Source: Prochlorococcus sp. AG-355-J09 | Lineage (GTDB): Bacteria; Cyanobacteriota; Cyanobacteriia; PCC-6307; Cyanobiaceae | Assembly: GCA_003278735.1 (NCBI GenBank) | Contig: QCDO01000004.1 | Coordinates: 1-64,000 of the forward strand | Length of the DNA: 64,000 nt | Direction of reading: 5' to 3' | Shown here: piece after piece, positions 59,591 to 64,000 of the stretch | How positions within the stretch are numbered: position 1 is the stretch's first letter | Layout: each line of letters begins with the position of its first letter | Notes under the pieces: model-generated | Told to the model about the DNA's origin: nothing | The model's input: only the letters and a program-made list of their open reading frames with translations | Database searches by the model: none | Program-made: the position numbers and the translations under genes

Positions 59591-61042
59591 TCATACTTTT
59601 TTTAAAGATGGATCAGCCGATTGTCCATAAGAGAATTTTTCAACTTCAGCAAAATCTGGAGATGGTTCTTTTATTCCACAAACATCTTTATACATAATTT
59701 CGTATTCGAGAGCGGATCTTTGCCAACTAAACTCTTGGCTCATTGCTCTTTTTTGCAATAATTCCCAACTATCTTTATGCCTAAAGGCCTCCCAAGACCT
59801 TACTAAAGATGTATAGAAATCTATAGGTTCAAAGCGATCAAAGCAAAAACCAGTGCCACTATTATTTTCTGGATCATGAGGTAAAACTGTGTCAACTAAA
59901 CCTCCTACCCGCCTTACTATTGGAATAGAGCCATATCTCATAGCAAGTAGTTGACTAATGCCACAAGGTTCGAACCTACTTGGCATTAAAAATGCATCAG
60001 AACCACCATATATAAGTCTTGATAAAGAATCATCATAGGTAAGAAATACAGAAAATCTTCCTGGGTAATCTAATGCAAGTTGCCATAATCCTGACTCTAA
60101 ATATCTATCCCCAGTCCCTAAAACAACTATTTGCGAATCTGTATATGCCAAAAGTCTTCTTGAAACTTGTAGAAGTAAGTCAACCCCTTTTTGATCAACT
60201 AACCTACTGACCATACCTAAAAGATATTTTTTAGGATTAACTTCGAGACCCATTTCTCTCTGCAGAATTTTTTTATTTTCTAGCCTATTCTCTAAATTCT
60301 TAATACTAAATTTTGCGGGTAAAACTGGGTCCTTGGCTGGATTCCATTCATCAAGATCTATGCCATTAAGAATTCCCCTTAATTTACCTGAAATGTAATT
60401 AAGTAATCCTTCAAGGCTTTCCCCATATTCATGGGTTTTAATTTCATCTGCATAAGTCGGAGAAACAGCATTGACCCTATCTGCATACAACATTGCCGCA
60501 GCCATTGTGTGGTCTCCATGCATATACCAAGGACACCACGTCATTTTTTCAAGTTTCCATCTCCAAGGGCCTTGATATTTTAAATTATGAATTGTGAAGA
60601 CAGTACTAATTTCGGGGTCTTGATGCATCCATACAGGAATCATTCCAGTGTGCCAATCATGGCAATGGAGAACTTGAGGTTTCCAACAATTCCAGGCAAA
60701 TTCTGCAGTGGCACTAGCAAAAAATGTAAAACGCCAATCCTCATTTTCGCCTCCGTATATTTGGTCAGAGTCAAATGTTGGATGACCCACTAGGTAAATC
60801 ACATAATTATGAATGGGATGTTTTGCTTCATATACGGCAAAATCAGTGCCCATTGTATTTGCTCTAAAGACTGGTTCATTCGATACCTCTAAAAGACTCC
60901 ACAATTTTCCATATCCTGGAATTATTACCCTTACATCGTGACCAAGTTTTATCAAAGATGGAGGCAACGAACCAACCACATCTCCCATACCTCCAACTTT
61001 GATCATTGGAGCACATTCGGCAGCGGCAAGAAGAATTCTCAT
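59591..61042 (-). CDS. glgA: Glycogen synthase
   Basis: [27 protein letters not shown]. Confidence 0.97.
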   Translation of the reverse strand: MRILLAAAECAPMIKVGGMGDVVGSLPPSLIKLGHDVRVIIPGYGKLWSLLEVSNEPVFRANTMGTDFAVYEAKHPIHNYVIYLVGHPTFDSDQIYGGENEDWRFTFFASATAEFAWNCWKPQVLHCHDWHTGMIPVWMHQDPEISTVFTIHNLKYQGPWRWKLEKMTWCPWYMHGDHTMAAAMLYADRVNAVSPTYADEIKTHEYGESLEGLLNYISGKLRGILNGIDLDEWNPAKDPVLPAKFSIKNLENRLENKKILQREMGLEVNPKKYLLGMVSRLVDQKGVDLLLQVSRRLLAYTDSQIVVLGTGDRYLESGLWQLALDYPGRFSVFLTYDDSLSRLIYGGSDAFLMPSRFEPCGISQLLAMRYGSIPIVRRVGGLVDTVLPHDPENNSGTGFCFDRFEPIDFYTSLVRSWEAFRHKDSWELLQKRAMSQEFSWQRSALEYEIMYKDVCGIKEPSPDFAEVEKFSYGQSADPSLKKV

Positions 61043-61078
61043 TGATAATTATTTAAAAAAGTTCTTTTGAAAAATAAA

Positions 61079-61936
61079 CTAGGGTGTCCACTTATATTCA
61101 GAGAAGTCTGGTGGACGCTTTTCAAGAAAGGCATCTCTACCTTCTTGTGCTTCTTCAGTCGAATAAAATAATTGAGTTGCATATCCAGATAATTCCTGAA
61201 TACCCGCAATCCCATCATTCTCCGCATTGAATGAAGCTTTAAGAATACGAATAGCAGTTGGACTATTTCGTAAAATCTCTCTTGCCCAGATTACACCCTC
61301 AGCTTCTAATTCTTCAATCTTTGTAATTGCATTTATCAAGCCCATCTCAAGAGCTTCCTTGGAATTATATTTTCTACATAAAAACCAAATTTCTTTTGCT
61401 TTTCTTTGACCAACAAGCCTCGCTAAATAACTAGATCCAAAACCAGCATCAAAACTACCAACTCTTGGGCCTGTTTGACCAAATATTGCATTTTCAGAGG
61501 CGATACTGAGATCACAAATTAAATGAAGTACCTGTCCTCCTCCAATTGCAAAACCGGGGACTAAGGCAATAACCACTTTAGGCAAACTTCTTATTAATCT
61601 TTGAAGTTCAAGTACATTTAATCTCTGCTTCCCTTCATCATTTTTATACCCATTTTTACCCCTTACACTCTGATCACCTCCAGAGCAAAAAGAATAAATG
61701 CCTTTCTTATCAGGTCCCGCACCTGTAAAGAGAACTACGCCAATAGTTTCATCATTTCTTACGATATCAAATGCGTCAATGAGTTCATCTACAGTTTGTG
61801 GCCTAAATGCATTCCTTTTTTCAGGCCGATTAATTGCAATTCTCGCAATTCCCTCATCTGATTTGTGAAACAATATATCTTCATAAGATTTGTACTCTGA
61901 CCAATTTAAAGTTGTTTTACCAGGTAATACTTTCAT
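61079..61936 (-). CDS. menB: 1,4-dihydroxy-2-naphthoyl-CoA synthase
   Basis: [64 protein letters not shown]. Confidence 0.97.
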   Translation of the reverse strand: MKVLPGKTTLNWSEYKSYEDILFHKSDEGIARIAINRPEKRNAFRPQTVDELIDAFDIVRNDETIGVVLFTGAGPDKKGIYSFCSGGDQSVRGKNGYKNDEGKQRLNVLELQRLIRSLPKVVIALVPGFAIGGGQVLHLICDLSIASENAIFGQTGPRVGSFDAGFGSSYLARLVGQRKAKEIWFLCRKYNSKEALEMGLINAITKIEELEAEGVIWAREILRNSPTAIRILKASFNAENDGIAGIQELSGYATQLFYSTEEAQEGRDAFLEKRPPDFSEYKWTP

Positions 61937-61971
61937 GAAATCTAATTATTCAAAAATAGAAAATGATAAAT

Positions 61972-63735
61972 TTAACTGCCAAATATTTTTTCTAGCAGGG
62001 TATTTTTTTCACAAATTTCATTTTCTGGGTCAACATCAACTTTAATTATTACAGATTTCTCGATAGAAATGCTCCAATCGAATGCCTCTCGTAATTTTTT
62101 AAAATTTGCCACGCTTTTAAAGTCTACCTGATAGCCCTCTGCGAGTTTTGGCCAGTTTATTTCTTTTGGCATAAGAAACAGTTTTTTTAAATCATCTTCT
62201 TTTAAATTTTTTTTATAAATACGATTAAATATATTTCCACCATTATTATTAATTAGAAGAATTGTTAAATTCATGTCGATTGAATTTTCAATCAGCCAAC
62301 CGTTTATATCATGAATAAAAGCCAAATCTCCAGTCACAAGAAGTAGAGGATTTTTAATTCTAGAAATACCTAATGCAAGAGATAAAGTACCGTCTATGCC
62401 AGAAGCGCCCCTAAAGCTGAAACAGTTTCTTGTTAAAGTACTATTCTCAGAAAATGTGAGCCAATCTCTAATTGGGCTACTTGCGGAGAGCATTATAGGA
62501 TTTTCAGCTGGCCAAAGTTTTGGGACAAGGTTTGCAAGCATATACTCAGTAATTTGATTTTCTTGAGTAATTTTCTCTTTTAAAATTTCTTTAATTTGCT
62601 CACCTTCCTCTATAAGATCTTGGGCTAACGGCGTAAGAGACTTTTTGTTTTTTTCGTTAATTGATAATTCTTCTATCAATAGAGTAGTAAAATTTGAAAG
62701 CCCAAAATCATATTCAAATGATTTTTTTATTGGGTCCAATTTTCTATAGTTTTTTTCTTTTATAAGAATTTGTATACCTTCGAAAGTTGTTAAAAATTTC
62801 TCCAAATCAATTGAAGATGACATGGGGCCAAGCCTCAAAAGTTGATGACAATTTATTGAATTTTTATTTTTTCTTAAGACTAATTCCCAATTCACAACTA
62901 ATCCTCTCAAATCAGAATTAACTCCTGAAACAGGATCAGCAAATACTGGCCAACCTGTAATTTCCTGCAATCTTTCTAAAGATTTATTGAATGAAATTAA
63001 ATCATTTATGGAACCTTGATAGGGACCTACTAAAATAATGCCGGATTCATCTAAATTTAAACTTTTTGTAATTTCTAAGAATTTGTTTTTATCAGATCTG
63101 ATTTCAACTTCCTGAAATATATATTTTTTCTTTAAATAAATTCTTTTAAAAACCTCTAGAACATTTTTTTTATTTAAAAGTGAAATACCTAAAGGCTTAT
63201 CAATAGAAATATTTAAATGAATAGGCCCAGGGAAAGTTGATATTTGTTTTTCAGTAATTCGAACTAAATTCAGGATTTCGTTTTCTTGTGTTTCATGAAG
63301 TCCATTTAGATTTGTACTTAAAACCCTTCTGCAGACTGAAGTCAAAAAATCTTCTTGATTTACTGTTTGATTAGCGCCACAATCTTTTAATCTTAAGGGT
63401 CTATCAGCAGTAAGAAATATAATACCTTTACAAGATCGATCTGCCTCAACTGCTGCTGGCAATAAGTTACTTACGGCAGTCCCAGAAGTCGTAATAACTA
63501 AAGAAAGATTACCTGATGCAGCAGAAATCCCAAGAGAGTGGAATCCTGCAGATCTCTCATCTATTGAATTAAAAATATTTACCAGCCCTAATTTATTTAA
63601 TTCTCCAGCAGCTATAGCTAGGGGTGCTGATCTACTACCTGGACATAGTATTAAATTTTGAACTCCTATTTTTATTAAGAGATTCAAAAGTTGTAAACTT
63701 CTAAGAAAATTTTTGCATTCAATAGATGATGTCAT
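61972..63735 (-). CDS. menD: SEPHCHC synthase
   Basis: [31 protein letters not shown]. Confidence 0.96.
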   Translation of the reverse strand: MTSSIECKNFLRSLQLLNLLIKIGVQNLILCPGSRSAPLAIAAGELNKLGLVNIFNSIDERSAGFHSLGISAASGNLSLVITTSGTAVSNLLPAAVEADRSCKGIIFLTADRPLRLKDCGANQTVNQEDFLTSVCRRVLSTNLNGLHETQENEILNLVRITEKQISTFPGPIHLNISIDKPLGISLLNKKNVLEVFKRIYLKKKYIFQEVEIRSDKNKFLEITKSLNLDESGIILVGPYQGSINDLISFNKSLERLQEITGWPVFADPVSGVNSDLRGLVVNWELVLRKNKNSINCHQLLRLGPMSSSIDLEKFLTTFEGIQILIKEKNYRKLDPIKKSFEYDFGLSNFTTLLIEELSINEKNKKSLTPLAQDLIEEGEQIKEILKEKITQENQITEYMLANLVPKLWPAENPIMLSASSPIRDWLTFSENSTLTRNCFSFRGASGIDGTLSLALGISRIKNPLLLVTGDLAFIHDINGWLIENSIDMNLTILLINNNGGNIFNRIYKKNLKEDDLKKLFLMPKEINWPKLAEGYQVDFKSVANFKKLREAFDWSISIEKSVIIKVDVDPENEICEKNTLLEKIFGS

Positions 63736-63785
63736 AATTTATATAAATGCTTTGGGATTTTACCTATAACTGAATTAAATAAAAC

Positions 63786-64000
63786 ATGTCTACAACTCAA
63801 GAAAAAAGAAATTCAATATTAAAGGATTTAAAAAATCTTTTAATCTGGATATCTATAGCTTTAATTATACGATGGCAGGTTATAGAGCCAAGATGGATAC
63901 CATCCGGTTCAATGCTTCCAACTCTTCAAATACAAGATAAAATTCTTGTTGAGAAGGTAACCCCCAAAATCACTTCCAAATCAAATCTTTCAAAATTAAA
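63786..64000 (+). CDS. lepB: Signal peptidase I, partial (runs off the right edge)
   Basis: MSTTQEKRNSILKDLKNLLIWISIALIIRWQVIEPRWIPSGSMLPTLQIQDKILVEKV. Confidence 0.93.
   Translation, partial: MSTTQEKRNSILKDLKNLLIWISIALIIRWQVIEPRWIPSGSMLPTLQIQDKILVEKVTPKITSKSNLSKL

Noticed and set aside
59955-59980. GGTTCGAACC tRNA T-loop-like motif in glgA
   Set aside because: Inside a clear coding sequence with no cloverleaf.

Overview
The window looks like a low-GC picocyanobacterial chromosome, most like high-light Prochlorococcus. This is inferred from gene content: Pcb antenna protein, B12-dependent ribonucleotide reductase, CrtL, Tic20, many small hypothetical ORFs. Most of it is ordinary core genome: prfC, nrdJ, metA/metY, stpA-like, arsS-like, fur, crtL, gltS, pcb, hisS, acs, sds, murI, amidase, comB, aroA, glmU, murF, glgA, menB, menD, lepB. 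The exception is a ~9.1 kb integrative element at about 6.97-16.15 kb. It lies between a 5'-half copy of tRNA-Ser(UGA) (exact 45-bp direct repeat) and the intact tRNA-Ser. It carries a tyrosine recombinase next to the intact tRNA, phased short direct repeats between recombinase and tRNA, and a short left-arm operon encoding a zinc-ribbon/GIY-YIG-like protein. It also carries a tandem array of small secreted or membrane-protein genes. That array repeats two modules: a ~38-bp promoter/5'UTR-like sequence, and a signal-peptide start 'TAAATGAAACGCTTACTACT' (MKRLLLPLLAALSLPTAVNA). The architecture matches the tRNA-targeting, tyrosine-recombinase elements (tycheposons) described in Prochlorococcus. 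The details that may be new are: use of the tRNA 5' half with an element-borne replacement promoter; a possible -1 frameshift (A AAA AAG) at the recombinase N-terminus; and the modular secretome cassette array starting at the recombinase stop codon. Other items: a glutamine-riboswitch-like leader with a 33-aa ORF, and a 47-bp inverted repeat upstream of a CopG-like/GIY-YIG-like gene pair. No database search or folding was run, so family calls are from pattern recognition.
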